DNA from: Schaalia odontolytica
GTDB taxonomy: Bacteria > Actinomycetota > Actinomycetes > Actinomycetales > Actinomycetaceae
Direction of reading: 5' to 3'
Assembly (NCBI RefSeq): GCF_031191545.1
Contig: NZ_CP133472.1
Span: forward strand, 310,001 to 374,000
Length of the DNA: 64,000 nucleotides
The notes under the pieces were generated by a model. That model was given only the letters and a program-made list of their open reading frames with translations. It searched no databases and was not told where the DNA came from. Every line of letters begins with the position of its first letter. The first letter of the stretch is position 1. Shown here piece by piece: positions 9,298-18,261 of this stretch. A program made the position numbers and the translations under genes.

Positions 9298-10415
9298 GCG
9301 CTGTCCTCCTCGATGAGTGTGAGGGTGTGGGTGATGCGCTGAGCCCAGTCGGGGCGCGCTTCACGCAGCGGGTCGGCGAGCCGGAGGGCGAGCGCGTGGA
9401 TGCGTGCGGCGAGCAGTTCCCGTTCGTCGGGCAGAGTCCCTCCCGCCTGCTCGTATCCGTGCAGGAAGTGCGCGGCCTGTCCCGCTTGCGCGCTGGCCAT
9501 GTAGGAGGCGACGTCGAGCGCCGCGGATCCCATGCGTGCCCGATCGAAGTCGGTGAGAAGGACGGAGCCGTTGGAGCCCACGAGCACCTGGTCGGGTGAG
9601 GCATCGGCGTGGATCGGGACGAGGGGCGCATCGACCGGCTCGGGCGCGCAGTCCGCGAGCGCCTCGATCCGCTTACCGAGGTCGCCATCCAGATGGCCGA
9701 TGATCCGCGCGTGCAGGGCGATGGTGCGTCGGGTTGAGGGAGCGGAGGTGCTCGGGAGGGAAGCGAGGTCGCGCGGGGGTTTCGCGCAGTGCAGGCGTGC
9801 GAAGAGCGCTCCTGCTTCCTCGTGCCATGCCCTCACCTGGTCGGCTGTTGCTTCGGGTGAGGACAGGTCGAAGCCGCCGGCGTCGGCCAGGACACTCACG
9901 TGCGGGTCTGCTCCGTCATCGAGGCGCTCCGGCACGGGGACAACCGAGCTGAGGAACACGTCGAGTTCGTGCGCGCGCGTGTCGGCGGCGGCGTGTATTC
10001 GCACGACCGCTCCCCCGCTGCGCGCCACGAGGCGGCGCAGGGGGTTGTGTCTCAAGACCTGCCACTTCGCGGGGTCGACGACGCCCGAGTCGTGGGCGCG
10101 CCCGATGTGCGCCATGAGGTCCGGGTCGGAGGCGATGGAACCCCACTGGAGCCACAGGCCGTCATCGAGCGTTCGGCTGCTGGTCGCAAGCCCCATGCGC
10201 TGGGCCTTGGCTGCGCTCTTGTGTCCCTTGGCGATTGCTTCTGGCCACAGGAGGCGCGCCCATCCGGCGGCAGTTCCGTCCGCGGCTGCGAAGGCGGCGC
10301 TGATGGAGACTCCGGGCTTGATGCGCACTCGGGTGGCCACGGCCTCGTCTCCCACAAACTCGGAGAGTTGAGCGCTGTCCGTGAGGAAGGACAGGGCACG
10401 GGTCGACGTTGTCAT
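9288..10415 (-). CDS. Phosphotransferase (aminoglycoside kinase fold), second paralogue
   Basis: A 375-residue protein with an APH-like C-terminal core: IHADASPDQVLVG (catalytic loop, again HAD rather than HGD, with Gln at the usual Asn position) and LTDFDRARMGSAALDVASY (metal site). The N-terminal 130 residues resemble a degenerate kinase N-lobe. It overlaps the ABC exporter gene by 4 bases and the next APH-like gene by 10 bases. The two APH-like proteins share the atypical catalytic loop but differ elsewhere, so they may act as a pair. Confidence 0.75.
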   Translation of the reverse strand: MTTSTRALSFLTDSAQLSEFVGDEAVATRVRIKPGVSISAAFAAADGTAAGWARLLWPEAIAKGHKSAAKAQRMGLATSSRTLDDGLWLQWGSIASDPDLMAHIGRAHDSGVVDPAKWQVLRHNPLRRLVARSGGAVVRIHAAADTRAHELDVFLSSVVPVPERLDDGADPHVSVLADAGGFDLSSPEATADQVRAWHEEAGALFARLHCAKPPRDLASLPSTSAPSTRRTIALHARIIGHLDGDLGKRIEALADCAPEPVDAPLVPIHADASPDQVLVGSNGSVLLTDFDRARMGSAALDVASYMASAQAGQAAHFLHGYEQAGGTLPDERELLAARIHALALRLADPLREARPDWAQRITHTLTLIEEDSACL

Positions 10416-12217
10416 GGCCTCTTCCTTTCAGTGGAGTTTGCGGTGGCGCTGGAGGCCCACTCGCGGAACGCATCGGAGGTGGCGAGGAGCTGATTGGGGG
10501 TGCCGTCGAGGAGTACTCGTCCGTCTTCGATCCACACGACGCGGCTGGAGCGCAGTGCGACGGGCGGGTCGTGGGTGATGGCCAGGGCGGTTCGACCGGC
10601 GACGAGGCCGTCGATGGCGTCCAGGACCAGGCCGGTGGACTCGGGGTCGAGTCCGGTCGTGGCCTCGTCGAGGATGATGATCGGGGTGTCGCGTAGCAGG
10701 GCGCGAGCGATCGCGATGCGTTGGCGCTGGCCACCGGAGAGGGTGCCGCCGCGCTCGCCGACCTCAGCGTCGTATCCGCCGGGCATCTCCATGATGAAGT
10801 CGTGGGCGTTGGCGGCCTTAGCGGCGGCAATGATCTCTTCGTCGGAGGCTCCTTCGCGGCCCAGGCGAATGTTCTCGCGGATCGAGGTCGCAAACAGGAC
10901 GGCATCCTGGTGGAGCAGGGTGACGTTGGATCGAACTGCCTCCAAGGTCAGCTCGGTCAGCGGATACCCGCCCATGAGGACGCGGCCGCTGACCGGGTCC
11001 TGGGCGCGCACGGCCAGCGAGACAAGCGTCGATTTTCCCGACCCGGAGGGCCCAATGATCGCCACTCGCTCGCCTTCACCCACGGACAGGGACAGGGAGT
11101 GCAGGATCTCTACGCCGTCGTACTGGGTGACGACGCGGTCGAATACCAGGTCTGCGCCAATCTCCGAGGGGCTGAGGGCACCAGGGGTGCTCACGATGTC
11201 CTGGCGGACCTCCATGAGGTCGGCGACGCGTTCGCCCGAGGCCCCGGCCCGCGAGATGCGGCCCGTGTACTTGGCCATGTCGCGCAGCGGCTTCATGGCT
11301 GTGCGCAGGTAGGAGGTGAACAGGACGAGGTCACCCACGCCCATCGCTCCGCCCAGCACGCGCAGGCCTCCGCCCACCAAAACGACGGCCGTCGCGATGC
11401 CCACGAGCAGATCGGTGGAACGTTCCAGGCGAGCAGCCAGGCGCAGGGATTTGACTCCCTGGCGCACGGCCTTGCTGTTGGCGCCTCCGAAGCGGTCCGC
11501 GATGTAGTCCTCGAGACCGTAGGCCTGGACGACGGGCATCGAGGCCAGCGACTCCTGGGCGGTGTTCGCCAGCTGCCCCTCCCCCTTGCGGGTACGCCGC
11601 GCGGCGGCGGTGATGCGCTGGGAGGAGCCTCGCGACACGAAGAGGAACAGCGCGACGGCCACGACCACGACGATCGCGAGAAGCGGGTCGAGGACGATCA
11701 TGACGACGAGCATCACCAGCAGAGTCGCGGTGTTCGCCAGCAGCGGCAGGCCTGCCGTAATGGCGACCTCCTGGAGGCGGTTGACGTCGCCGACGATGCG
11801 CTGGACCGTGTCGGCACTGCGGTTGCGCGCGTGGAACTGCTGGGACAGGCCCTGCACGTGGCGGAACACGCGGGATCGCAACGACTGCGCAACCCGGGAT
11901 CCGACCAGGGCGAAGCACACGGTTGCCGCATAGTTGGACGCCGCGCGCAGGCCGACGATGACGACCAGGAGCGCCGCGCAGGCGAGAATCATGGGGGCGG
12001 CCGACCAGGGGCCGTCGCCACGATGCAACGCCACCTCGACGACCGAGTCGACGACGATCTTCATCGGCCAGGGCTCCATGACCCGGAACACGACGTCGAG
12101 GAGCAGTGCCGTCATTCCGCCGGCGATCAGGCCGCGGTGCGGGCGCACGTCGGGTCCCACCAACCGCAGGGTGCGCGCCAGCGCCCCCAGGTTGTTCTTT
12201 TTCTTTACCCGACTCAT
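10412..12217 (-). CDS. ABC exporter, fused membrane and ATPase domains
   Basis: 601 residues from ATG 12215-12217 (MSRVKKKNN). A six-helix exporter membrane domain occupies about residues 20-320. It is followed by an ATPase domain with Walker A (GPSGSGKST), Q loop, signature LSGGQRQR and Walker B (IIILDEATTGLD). This half-transporter would work as a homodimer exporting a lipid, peptide or glycoconjugate. It starts one base after the GT4 gene stop and overlaps the next gene. Its position between glycosyltransferases and kinases suggests it exports their product. Confidence 0.9.
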   Translation of the reverse strand: MSRVKKKNNLGALARTLRLVGPDVRPHRGLIAGGMTALLLDVVFRVMEPWPMKIVVDSVVEVALHRGDGPWSAAPMILACAALLVVIVGLRAASNYAATVCFALVGSRVAQSLRSRVFRHVQGLSQQFHARNRSADTVQRIVGDVNRLQEVAITAGLPLLANTATLLVMLVVMIVLDPLLAIVVVVAVALFLFVSRGSSQRITAAARRTRKGEGQLANTAQESLASMPVVQAYGLEDYIADRFGGANSKAVRQGVKSLRLAARLERSTDLLVGIATAVVLVGGGLRVLGGAMGVGDLVLFTSYLRTAMKPLRDMAKYTGRISRAGASGERVADLMEVRQDIVSTPGALSPSEIGADLVFDRVVTQYDGVEILHSLSLSVGEGERVAIIGPSGSGKSTLVSLAVRAQDPVSGRVLMGGYPLTELTLEAVRSNVTLLHQDAVLFATSIRENIRLGREGASDEEIIAAAKAANAHDFIMEMPGGYDAEVGERGGTLSGGQRQRIAIARALLRDTPIIILDEATTGLDPESTGLVLDAIDGLVAGRTALAITHDPPVALRSSRVVWIEDGRVLLDGTPNQLLATSDAFREWASSATANSTERKRP

Positions 12218-12218
12218 C

Positions 12219-13334
12219 TCAGGCCTCCACCAGGTCCAAGGCACTCCCCACGACTCCCGACCACGAGTGGCGCTCGACGGCCGCCTGCCGGGCACGCACG
12301 CCCAGGTCGGCTCGCAGCTGCGGGTCGTCGGCCAGCGCGTCGATCGCGCGGGCCAGGGCCCCGGCGTCGGAGGGCGGCACCAGGACGCCGCATCCGAGCA
12401 GAGCCACGGGAATCTGGCCGAGCGCACTGGCGACGACGGGCAGTCCCGCCGCCATGTACTCGTAGACCTTCAGCGGTGAGAAGTAGTGATCGGCCGCGTC
12501 CTGGGGCTCCGGGTACGGGGCGACCGCGATCGCCGATCCCTCAAGGTGCGAGGGGACTTCGTGCGGGGCCACGGAGCCCCGAAAGTCAACCTCCACGCCC
12601 GCGGCCCGCACCGCCGCCTCCAGCGACTCACGCTGCGGCCCATCGCCGATGATCCGCAGGGACCACGGCTGGGAGGCAAGGCGACGCGCCTCGATGAGGT
12701 TCTCCACCCCGTGCCAGGGCTTGAGCGTGCCCACGAAGGTCACGACCACGCGGCCGTCTTCCTCCGTCACGGGGGTGATGCGCGTCGTGTCGACGCCGTT
12801 GGGCACGGTGTGAGCACGATCCGTCCCCGTCATCTCCTCCACCCAGGCACGCACCGGGTCCGACACGCAGATGATCGCGCGAGCCCCGGTCGCCTGCTCG
12901 TTGAGCGCAGCGCGAGCCCCGGCCTCGTCATCGAGACGACGATGCCGACGCTGCTCCTCGATGAGGGGTGCGTTAACCTCTAGGATGCCGGGCACGCCGC
13001 ATTCGCGGGCGAGCCGGGCAAGCGCTGTTGAGAACAGCGAGTAGCGCTCCCACACGAGGTCCGGAGCCTTCTCTTCCAACGCTTGCGCGATGGCCTGCGA
13101 GGCCTCGGCCTGGGCGCGTTCACGGTCGCCCTCATCGCCTGCGTGAAGCGGGTAGGCGACAGTGGGAACGTGAGCGAGGTCGTCGGGAACGCGGTCCCCG
13201 AGGCGCACGGCGTGGATCTCGACGTCGTGCCCGCGTCGGATCAACTCGCGCACGACGTCCTGGATGTGCACGGATGCTCCCTTGGTTCCGAACACCGGGA
13301 TTCCGGGGTCGGCGCACACGTATGCGATGCGCAT
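12219..13334 (-). CDS. Glycosyltransferase, GT4-like
   Basis: A 371-residue GT-B glycosyltransferase. The N-terminus (MRIAYVCADPGIPVFGTKGASVHIQ) has the acceptor-side Rossmann fold with the GGAxxH-like turn. The donor-binding C-lobe shows FVGTLKPWHGVENLIEA, an H-E region and YMAAGLPVVASALGQIP, typical of GT4 enzymes. It shares one base with the start region of the upstream GT4 gene (13334), so translation is coupled. The sugar and acceptor are unknown; UDP-GlcA from the operon's ugd is one candidate donor. Confidence 0.85.
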   Translation of the reverse strand: MRIAYVCADPGIPVFGTKGASVHIQDVVRELIRRGHDVEIHAVRLGDRVPDDLAHVPTVAYPLHAGDEGDRERAQAEASQAIAQALEEKAPDLVWERYSLFSTALARLARECGVPGILEVNAPLIEEQRRHRRLDDEAGARAALNEQATGARAIICVSDPVRAWVEEMTGTDRAHTVPNGVDTTRITPVTEEDGRVVVTFVGTLKPWHGVENLIEARRLASQPWSLRIIGDGPQRESLEAAVRAAGVEVDFRGSVAPHEVPSHLEGSAIAVAPYPEPQDAADHYFSPLKVYEYMAAGLPVVASALGQIPVALLGCGVLVPPSDAGALARAIDALADDPQLRADLGVRARQAAVERHSWSGVVGSALDLVEA

Positions 13335-14542
13335 CAGAGTGTCTCCTTCTCACTCTCGAGGCGGGCAAGGGCGGCTCCCTGGCGGCGCGAGTCGTAGAAC
13401 TCGTCGATGAGGGCTCGGGCTCCGCGCGCCAGGTCGATGACGGGGGTTGCACCGGAGGCGATGTCCGCGAGAGCCTGCGCGATCGCGGGCGGAGATGCCG
13501 GCGGGATGAGGACGCCGGATCGGTCGTTGATGATGACTTCCGGGATGGCGGTGACTGCGGTCGCGACGACGGGGGTGCCCACGGCCATGGATTCGAGGAT
13601 CACGGTGGGCAAGCCGTCGATGTTGCCGTCCGCGCCGGGCACGCAGGGTGCCACGAACACGTTGGCACTTTCGAGGGCTTCGCGCACCTCTTTTTGGGTG
13701 CGGGCGCCGAGAAGTCGGCACGTGTCGGCCAGTCCGAGGTCGTCGATGCGCCGGGCGAGGTCCTCCTTCAGGTCCCCTTCCCCGATGATTGACGCGTCGA
13801 CCGTGATGCCGCGATCGCGCAGGATCGCCAGTGCGTCGATCAGGTCAGCGAAGCCCTTCTTTTCGACGAGGCGCCCCACGGCGACGGCGCGCACCGTGTC
13901 GGATGCGGGCGCGGGGTCGCGGTAGGAGAAGCGCGAGAGTTCCAGGGCGTTGCGTTGTAAGACAAGCCTGGCTCCCGTGCCTTCCAGGAGTCCCTCCAGG
14001 TAGTCCATGTTGTATTGGGAGATGGCGATGACCTGGGTCGCTCCGGCGCAGATTCTCCGCAGCAGGTTGACGTCGACGGACTCGTGGTAGATGTCCTTGG
14101 CGTGGGTGGTGATCGTGTAGGGGATGCCCGTCAGGGACGAGGCGATCCAGGCGGCGCGTCCGGCCAGGGAGGCGAAGTGGGCGTGCAGGTGGGTGATGCC
14201 GTCCGCTCGGGCGGCCAGTGCCAGGGCGATACCCTGGGCGACGTCATCGGCGCACAGGTCGGCGATGTCGGGCGCGAGGCGGGCGAACCGTGCGCGCATC
14301 TCCTCGTCTTGGAGTCCAGCGGTGAGGGTCTGCCACATGTCGGAGGCCTTGCGGGGGCGCGGCATCCAGCGCACGGGCGCTTCGACGCGGGCGATCTCGG
14401 GGTGGAAGCGAGTGTCGGTCGTGGGGCGCAGTGCGTAGATGCATATGTCCTGACCGAGGTCTTGGCGGGCGAGGATCTCGGTGACCACAAAGGTCTCGGA
14501 GAAGCGCGGGTACACCTTGAGGACGTAGCCGATGCGGGTCAT
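13334..14542 (-). CDS. Glycosyltransferase, GT4
   Basis: 402 residues. The N-lobe starts MTRIGYVLKVYPRFSETFVVTEI, a motif shared with colanic-acid/exopolysaccharide GT4 enzymes. The central HLHAHFASLAGRAAW and HAKDIYHESVD blocks and the C-lobe GRLVEKKGFADLIDAL and LESMAVGTPVVATAVTAIPEVI are canonical. It overlaps neighbours on both sides (4 bases at 14539-14542, 1 base at 13334). It is probably the second sugar-adding step of an extracellular glycoconjugate. Confidence 0.88.
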   Translation of the reverse strand: MTRIGYVLKVYPRFSETFVVTEILARQDLGQDICIYALRPTTDTRFHPEIARVEAPVRWMPRPRKASDMWQTLTAGLQDEEMRARFARLAPDIADLCADDVAQGIALALAARADGITHLHAHFASLAGRAAWIASSLTGIPYTITTHAKDIYHESVDVNLLRRICAGATQVIAISQYNMDYLEGLLEGTGARLVLQRNALELSRFSYRDPAPASDTVRAVAVGRLVEKKGFADLIDALAILRDRGITVDASIIGEGDLKEDLARRIDDLGLADTCRLLGARTQKEVREALESANVFVAPCVPGADGNIDGLPTVILESMAVGTPVVATAVTAIPEVIINDRSGVLIPPASPPAIAQALADIASGATPVIDLARGARALIDEFYDSRRQGAALARLESEKETL

Positions 14543-15708
14543 TGGGGGTCTCCCTCGTGAGTGTGGGTGGTCAGGGTGGTGGCGGCGCTAGCGGCGGCTG
14601 CGAGTCCTCCGCGGGCGATGTGGGACCGGTCGGTCCGTGCTGTGACGGCTGAGCGAAGCCAGTGGGATAGGGCCTGGGGTGTGGCTTCGTCCTGGCTGAG
14701 GGTGTCGACGAGGCCAGCGGCAGCCAGAGCGCGGGCTCGGATCGTCTGTTCGAGGCGGGGTGTGGAGCGGGGGACGATAAGGGCGGGGGTGGTGGTGCCC
14801 AGGATTTCGCACACCGTGTTGTAGCCGCCCATGGAGATGACCGCTGCGGCCTCACGGATTCGGTGGACCAAGCCCGGGCATGTGCGTTCGACGGTTGTCG
14901 TGGGACCGGCTGCAGCTCGGGCTTTCCGGAGGGTTTCCTCGTCGAGCTGGGGGCCTGCGACGATGAGGTGGTCGTGTCCGCTCGGCAGTTGGGTACGGGC
15001 CGCTGCTTCGATGATGCGTCCCCCGTCGGAGCCGCCTCCGACCGTCGTCAGCACGAAGGGTCGGGGAATCGGACCGGGATGGGGGTCCACGTCGGTGCGC
15101 CCATCGGCCAGGTAGCCGGTGAAGATCGCGCGAGAGGCGAGTTCCTCGGGTACTTCCCCCGTGCCTGTGGCGTCGTGAATGCTCGGGTCTCCGTAGATCC
15201 AGACCTGATCGAACAGCCCCTCCAGGCCCCTGGTGCCTCCCAGTTCCTCCCATTCACGGGCGGCAACTGCAGGCTCGTCCAGGATGTCGCGCAGGCCCAG
15301 GACGACGCGCGTGCGCGGGTGGTGGGATCGTAGAGCGCGCAGCGGGTCCTCGAGTTCGCGTCCCACTCCCAGCGGATGGCGGTCGACGATGGCGAGGTCG
15401 GGGGCAAAGGCGACGAGAGCGGACTCGAGAATTGCCGAGCGCAGGGCAAGCGTGTCGGACAGCGCCCCGGACAGGCGTCGGGGAACGTAGGAGCCATTCG
15501 CCTTGGCTATGCCGGGAATGGCCAGCCAATCAAACCCTTCCGGGAGGGTGAAGAGCGGGGAGGGTGCCAGTCCGGAGACGATGAGTCCGCGTACGTTTCC
15601 TTCTCCCACACGCGCTGCTATGTGGTGCGCGAGGGCGAGGTTTCGCTTGACGTGCCCCAGGCCCTGGGAATCGTGGCTGTACAGGAGCACGGACAGTGGC
15701 GGTGTCAC
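14539..15708 (-). CDS. Glycosyltransferase with MurG-like C-lobe (COG4671 type)
   Basis: 389 residues from GTG 15706-15708, chosen because GAAGGGA lies about 9 bases upstream; a longer frame to 15753 lacks one. The N-lobe begins SVLLYSHDSQGLGHVKRNLALAHHI. The C-lobe contains SMGGYNTVCEILGTTTPALIVPR followed by EQTIRARAL, a GT28-like UDP-sugar site. The first gene of the seven-gene operon, it may set the first transfer step. Confidence 0.8.
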   Translation of the reverse strand: MTPPLSVLLYSHDSQGLGHVKRNLALAHHIAARVGEGNVRGLIVSGLAPSPLFTLPEGFDWLAIPGIAKANGSYVPRRLSGALSDTLALRSAILESALVAFAPDLAIVDRHPLGVGRELEDPLRALRSHHPRTRVVLGLRDILDEPAVAAREWEELGGTRGLEGLFDQVWIYGDPSIHDATGTGEVPEELASRAIFTGYLADGRTDVDPHPGPIPRPFVLTTVGGGSDGGRIIEAAARTQLPSGHDHLIVAGPQLDEETLRKARAAAGPTTTVERTCPGLVHRIREAAAVISMGGYNTVCEILGTTTPALIVPRSTPRLEQTIRARALAAAGLVDTLSQDEATPQALSHWLRSAVTARTDRSHIARGGLAAAASAATTLTTHTHEGDPQ

Positions 15709-16021
15709 GGCGTCGTCCCTTCTTACTTGTCTGTGTCGTTGACCGGATAACACCAGAATGTCCAGTCAGGAAAAGAAGGGAATGAGAGGATGATGAGAAC
15801 CCTCTAATACGTGTTGAACAGCTGCGACGCCTCGATGACGCTACCTGGGCACCTGCGGTTTGACGGCGAAGGAATCACGCAACGTCGTTACTGCATAGGC
15901 AGGCAATTGACCAACAAAGTACTGTGAGATACCCCTGCGTACCTTCCACCATTTGTTCAAACATGATAATTGTCAAGTGTCGCATTCAGCGTCGAATCCC
16001 CATCCACGGAAGGAGTCCCCC
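15709..16021. promoter_or_regulatory. Divergent intergenic region between glycosyltransferase operon and PTS gene
   Basis: This 313-base stretch holds no gene. It separates divergent transcription units, so promoters for both must lie here. A TTGACC at 15907-15912 with a 17-base spacer to TACCCC is a weak plus-strand candidate. An AT-rich imperfect inverted sequence (TTGTTCAAAC ... ATTGTCAA, 15953-15976) could be an operator for the PTS gene. GAAGGAG at about 16009-16015 is the PTS ribosome site. No BglG-type antiterminator gene is next to it. Confidence 0.35.
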
Positions 16022-18067
16022 GTGTCCAACACGGCACAGGAAATCCTCGATGCGGTCGGTGGCCCCGGCAACATCACCCACTTCACCCACTGCGCGACGC
16101 GTCTGCGCTTCGAGCTCAACGACGCGTCCGTCGTTGACAAGGACCGAGTCGAGGCCATTGATGGTGTCCTCGGCGCCGTCCCGCAGTCGGGCGACCGCTA
16201 CCAGATCGTTATCGGCGGCGCGGTCCAGTCCGTCTTCAACGAGATCAACAACCTGCCGTCGATGGCGGGAGGCGCTGGTGCCGCCTCGAACGACGATGTC
16301 AAGGCCGCCGCCCGCGCGAAGGCCCGCGGAAAGAACGCCCTCGTCGATGCCTTCTTCGAGTACCTGTCGGACTCGTTCCGCCCGCTGCTGCCCGTCCTGC
16401 TCGGTGCCTCCCTGATCCTGGCTTTCCTGGCGGTCCTCGACTCCATCGGCTTCGTCGACACGCGCGCGCAGACCATCCCCGCGTGGCTGGGCTACGTCAA
16501 CTCCATGTGGCGCGCGGTGTTCTACTTCCTGCCCGCGATGGTCGCCTACAACGCGTCCAAGAAGCTGGACATCGACCCCTGGGTCGGCACGGCCGTCATC
16601 CTGTCGCTGCTCACCCCGGACTTCCTCGGACTGAAGAGCACCGCGTCCTTTGCTGAGACGGTGTGCTCCGAGAACGCCCTGGGTACGGAACAGTGCGTGA
16701 CGCACATCGGCAGCGTTCCCCTGCAGCTCGCCGACTACGGCGGCCAGGTCTTCGTGCCCCTCCTGATGGTCCCGATCCTGGCCCTGGTCTACAAGGGCCT
16801 GAAGAAGATCATCCCCGCCAACGTCCAGATGGTGTTCGTCCCCTTCATTTCCTTCGTGATCATCATGCCGCTGACCGCCTTCCTGATCGGCCCCCTGTCG
16901 ATCTGGATCGGTAACGGCCTGGGCGGCGGCCTGGCCTGGCTCAACGGCCACGCCCCCATCCTCTTCGCGATCATCATCCCGATCATCTACCCCTTCCTGG
17001 TTCCGCTCGGCCTGCACTGGCCGCTCAATGCGCTGCAGTTGGCCAACATCGCCTCGACGGGTTCCGACTTCATCCAGGGCCCCATGGGCGCGTGGAACTT
17101 CGCGTGCTTCGGCGCCACCGCCGGCGTGCTCTTCCTGTCGATCCGTGACCGCGACACCGACATGCGTCAGACAGCTTCCGGCGCTCTGGCAGCCGGCCTC
17201 TTCGGCGGTATCTCGGAGCCGTCCCTGTACGGTATTCACCTGCGTTTCAAGCGCATCTACCCGCTCATGCTCACGGGCTGTGTGGCCGGTGGCCTGGTCA
17301 TCGGTATCGGTGGCGGCGCGATCACCCACACCTTCGTGTTCACCTCGCTGCTGACGATCCCCGTCTTCTCCCCCATGGCCGTGTACGGCCTGGGCATTGC
17401 CGCCGCGTTCATCACGGCATTCCTGATGGTTGTCCTCTTCGACTACCGCACGAAGGAGCAGAAGGCCGAGGCACGCGCGAAGAAGGCTGCGCTCAAGGCT
17501 GGCACCTCCGCCGCCGCCCCGGCTCCCGTTGCTACCCCCGCCGCTCCCGCCGCTGAGGCCGCTCCGGCTCCCGCTTTCAGCGACGAGGCCGTCTCTGACC
17601 TGACGCTCACCGCCCCTATGGCGGGCGAGCTGGTGGCGCTGTCCGACGTGGCCGACGAGGCCTTCGCCGCCGGCGCTCTCGGCCCCGGCATCGCCATCTC
17701 CCCGGCCGCTGGTGCCGTGGTTGTTGCCCCGTGTGACGGTAAGGTGTCGGTCGCGTTCCCGACGGGCCACGCCTACGGCATCAAGTCCGCGTCCGGCGTC
17801 CAGGTGCTCATCCACATCGGCATGGACACCGTGAAGCTGGAGGGTAAGGGCTTCACGCCGCGCGTCGCCAAGGGTGACGTCGTCAAGCGCGGCGACGTGC
17901 TGGCCGAGGTCGATTGGGATATCGTCCGCGAGGCCGGTTACGACACGATCACCCCGATGGTCGTGACGAACAAGAAGAAGTTCGGCGAGGTCACCCCGGC
18001 CGCTCCCGGCCCGGTTGACGTCACCGACACGGTCGTCTCGGTGTCTCCGAAGGACGCCGCGCATTAA
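16022..18067 (+). CDS. PTS transporter EIIBCA, beta-glucoside/sucrose family
   Basis: 681 residues from GTG 16022, which has a strong GGAAGGAG site. The order is EIIB-EIIC-EIIA. EIIB has the phosphorylated cysteine Cys24 in HFTHCATRLRFEL. EIIC (about 115-480) is a multi-helix channel with GGISEPSLYGIHLRFKR. An Ala/Pro-rich linker leads to EIIA (about 540-660), with the active histidine in VLIHIGMDTVKLEGKGF. It imports and phosphorylates a sugar using HPr. The family includes beta-glucosides, sucrose and trehalose; the sequence alone does not pick one, and no glycosidase neighbour helps. A perfect terminator follows. Confidence 0.92.
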   Translation: MSNTAQEILDAVGGPGNITHFTHCATRLRFELNDASVVDKDRVEAIDGVLGAVPQSGDRYQIVIGGAVQSVFNEINNLPSMAGGAGAASNDDVKAAARAKARGKNALVDAFFEYLSDSFRPLLPVLLGASLILAFLAVLDSIGFVDTRAQTIPAWLGYVNSMWRAVFYFLPAMVAYNASKKLDIDPWVGTAVILSLLTPDFLGLKSTASFAETVCSENALGTEQCVTHIGSVPLQLADYGGQVFVPLLMVPILALVYKGLKKIIPANVQMVFVPFISFVIIMPLTAFLIGPLSIWIGNGLGGGLAWLNGHAPILFAIIIPIIYPFLVPLGLHWPLNALQLANIASTGSDFIQGPMGAWNFACFGATAGVLFLSIRDRDTDMRQTASGALAAGLFGGISEPSLYGIHLRFKRIYPLMLTGCVAGGLVIGIGGGAITHTFVFTSLLTIPVFSPMAVYGLGIAAAFITAFLMVVLFDYRTKEQKAEARAKKAALKAGTSAAAPAPVATPAAPAAEAAPAPAFSDEAVSDLTLTAPMAGELVALSDVADEAFAAGALGPGIAISPAAGAVVVAPCDGKVSVAFPTGHAYGIKSASGVQVLIHIGMDTVKLEGKGFTPRVAKGDVVKRGDVLAEVDWDIVREAGYDTITPMVVTNKKKFGEVTPAAPGPVDVTDTVVSVSPKDAAH

Positions 18068-18081
18068 TCCTGTGACGCGTC

Positions 18082-18119
18082 AGTGGTGGGCGGGCCTGGC
18101 GGCTCGCCCACCACTTTTT
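18082..18119 (+). terminator. Rho-independent terminator after PTS gene
   Basis: GTGGTGGGCG (18083-18092) pairs with CGCCCACCAC (18105-18114), followed by TTTTTC. A classical stem and U-run 15 bases past the stop codon. Confidence 0.9.
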
Positions 18120-18261
18120 CTTGTCTCGGCGGTAAAGCGCGTTTTTTCTTCGAGCACGTGCTTTTTCTTGCACAAGCTCAAGCGAGGTCGCTAGAGTATT
18201 GACCAGTCGGTGATCTCGCAGTCGGAGTGCGAGGTTCCTCGTATCGAAGGAAATCAATCAG

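Noticed and set aside
15986-18064. 692-codon frame antisense to the PTS gene
   Set aside because: It is the complement of a clear EIIBCA gene with canonical motifs; long antisense frames are expected at this GC content.
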